Positions 12,255-12,730 of a DNA stretch of 12,730 bases are shown here, piece after piece (the first letter of the stretch is position 1; every line of letters begins with the position of its first letter). Both the position numbers and the translations under genes were made by a program. The notes beneath the pieces were generated by a model. It did no database searches. It was given only the letters and a program-made list of their open reading frames with translations, and was not told the DNA's origin. The stretch spans positions 1-12,730 of the forward strand of contig NW_013651846.1 of the NCBI RefSeq assembly GCF_000499385.1. The letters run 5' to 3'. The stretch is from Eimeria necatrix. Taxonomy: Eukaryota > Apicomplexa > Conoidasida > Eucoccidiorida > Eimeriidae.

Positions 12255-12285
<31 letters not shown>

Positions 12286-12305
12286 CCAAATGCCTTGCTG
12301 CCACC

Positions 12306-12336
<31 letters not shown>

Positions 12337-12367
12337 TGCCGCAACGGCAGCAGCAACAGCACCGACC

Positions 12368-12408
<41 letters not shown>

Positions 12409-12457
12409 CCCCTAAGCCGCAACGCAGCCGCGACGCCGCCGACCCCTCGCCGCCCCT

Positions 12458-12518
<61 letters not shown>

Positions 12519-12637
12519 TCACGAATGGAAGCCAAAACCCCCTCCGCAATTTTAATTAATCGAATTGGATCCAAATGGCAATGCAACTTCAAAAGTCCAC
12601 AAACCAAAAAACGCAACTTGCGCTCCGCAGACAACAC
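9373..12637 (-). CDS. RPN9: 26S proteasome regulatory subunit RPN9/PSMD13 (5'-partial)
   Basis: Non-catalytic lid subunit of the 19S particle, a PCI-domain scaffold protein. Exons in transcript order: about 12637-12523 (FLVCGLLKLHCHLDPIRLIK), 12240 to about 12191 (HGDNRLLSRVSSAFAL, tentative), 11974-11746 (SREGEVELAEELLDRP; DPAVKAAYHLARAEICR), 11562-11499 (KKYGEFCREMLFYLAYTSA), 11227-11136 (ISVAALIAPDFYNFGEL), 10781-10605 (LQQGVVLEAM, 18 Gln, WLFQLLQAFAEGSVAAFQEI), 10301-9973 (LVALEQKAATVALLRLAF, 14 Ser, VSLDNVEKLLLMAMAKRLLK, VDWVRPVLL) and 9472-9373 (IRALSSRLCCWAAATEELQQ to stop). From 11974 onward every junction has GT..AG and matching phase. The order follows the whole PSMD13 C-terminal two thirds. 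The links 12191 to 11974 and everything upstream of 12637 are unresolved. The gene converges with the Ulp1-like gene. Confidence 0.92.
9473..9972 (-). other. Last intron of RPN9 with inverted CAG/CTG runs
   Basis: Donor GTACGC at 9972 and acceptor TTTGCTGCAG at 9474-9473, minus strand. It contains (CAG)n(CTG)n inverted runs at about 9757-9968 and a 47-bp duplication (GCAGCTACTGCTACCGTG at 9798 and 9845). Confidence 0.85.
10158..10199 (-). repeat. Translated 14-Ser run in RPN9
   Basis: Fourteen AGC codons lie between two conserved parts of the C-terminal domain in one uninterrupted exon, so this run appears truly coding. Confidence 0.9.
10304..10402. repeat. (AAAT)n tract before the RPN9 exon at 10301
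   Basis: On the minus strand it reads (TTTA)n and ends TTTATTAG, the acceptor. Confidence 0.93.
10507..10588. repeat. (AAATA)/(AAAT) tract after an RPN9 donor
   Basis: AAATAAATA units just downstream, in minus-strand sense, of the donor at 10604. The intron ends in a second such tract at 10304-10402. Confidence 0.92.
10698..10751 (-). repeat. Translated 18-Gln run in RPN9
   Basis: Eighteen CAG codons (minus strand) between LEAM and WLFQLLQAF in a single exon. Confidence 0.92.
10876..11044. repeat. (TTAA)n palindromic tract in an RPN9 intron
   Basis: ATTA/TTAATC/GATTGATT units, similar to 7484-7586. Confidence 0.92.
11113..11126. repeat. Palindrome GGTGTACGTACACC just after an RPN9 donor
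   Basis: Minus-strand donor GT is at 11135-11134; the palindrome begins 9 nt later, the same distance as at 6799/6808. Confidence 0.93.
11311..11490 (+). repeat. AAACCCT arrays in an RPN9 intron
   Basis: Arrays at 11311-11350 and 11400-11490 with CTCGAAAACC spacers. In RPN9 sense they are TTTAGGG, and the first follows the donor GTAAGCCGAGGG closely. Confidence 0.9.
11575..11742 (+). repeat. Long AAACCCT array with decayed centre, RPN9 intron
   Basis: Perfect units at both ends and degenerate CCCTAGTC/CCAAACC sequence in the middle. It fills almost the whole intron 11563-11745; the sense-strand donor reads GTCAGGGTTTAGGG. Confidence 0.92.
11790..11935 (-). repeat. GGGATC-rich imperfect repeat coding a DP-rich RPN9 insert
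   Basis: Repeated GGGATCG/CGATCCC and GGGGTCGACCCC units inside an exon. Translation gives DPDPGIDCGVDP...GIDP...CGVDPAVKA. Confidence 0.8.
12079..12518. repeat. CAG/CTG block in the 5' part of RPN9
   Basis: CTG runs at about 12079-12107 and 12259-12285; CAG runs at about 12171-12190, 12308-12335, 12369-12407 and 12459-12518. The candidate short exon 12240-12191 sits between them. Confidence 0.85.
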
Positions 12638-12730
12638 AGGGGGCCCCTCCAGGGGCCCCCCCCCATTGGGGGCCCCCTGGGGGCCCCCCGGGGGGCCCCC
12701 CGGGGGGCCCCCCTGGGGGCCCCCCTGGGG
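12638..12730. repeat. GGGGCCCC-block palindromic array at window end
   Basis: Alternating runs of 3-7 G and 3-8 C, like the intron at 4015-4094. It lies just upstream of the first readable RPN9 exon and runs off the window. Confidence 0.9.

Overview
The window looks like nuclear DNA of an Eimeria species (coccidian apicomplexan); the species cannot be fixed from sequence alone. Three signs support this: very many CAG/CTG runs, interstitial arrays of the telomere-type heptamer AAACCCT/TTTAGGG, and intron-rich genes with homopolymeric amino-acid runs. The published E. tenella chromosome 1 work describes this kind of repeat-rich segment. There are no bacterial-type operons, and most long open frames are translated microsatellite.

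Three split genes can be read through the repeats by conserved protein segments joined at GT..AG boundaries with agreeing phases. (1) About 41-1934, plus strand: the 3' part of a type 1 methionine aminopeptidase, cut at its 5' end by the window. (2) 4970-8261, plus strand: a Ulp1/SENP-like (family C48) SUMO-type cysteine protease domain ending in a stop codon. Candidate N-terminal exons with a signal-like leader lie at 3772-4516. (3) 12637 down to 9373, minus strand: RPN9 (PSMD13), a lid subunit of the 26S proteasome, with a complete C-terminus and its N-terminus beyond the right edge. Genes 2 and 3 converge on the 8262-9372 intergenic region.

The rest is repeat: CAG/CTG arrays, TTTA and TTAA tracts, a TAGC microsatellite, G/C-block palindromes, heptamer arrays in both orientations, and a dispersed 14-bp perfect palindrome, GGTGTACGTACACC.

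The most interesting pattern is how the repeats relate to splicing. Several donors are the first bases of a heptamer array (GTAAACCCT...). Palindrome copies, intact or decayed, sit at acceptors or exactly 9 nt after donors. Some homopolymer runs are clearly translated (18 Gln and 14 Ser in RPN9), while others are intronic. Open problems are the missing MetAP1 segment with the conserved histidine, conserved MetAP1 codons with no adjacent AG acceptor, and the non-canonical catalytic-cysteine region of the protease. All three genes are protein-maturation or turnover factors, but they look like unrelated neighbours rather than a system.
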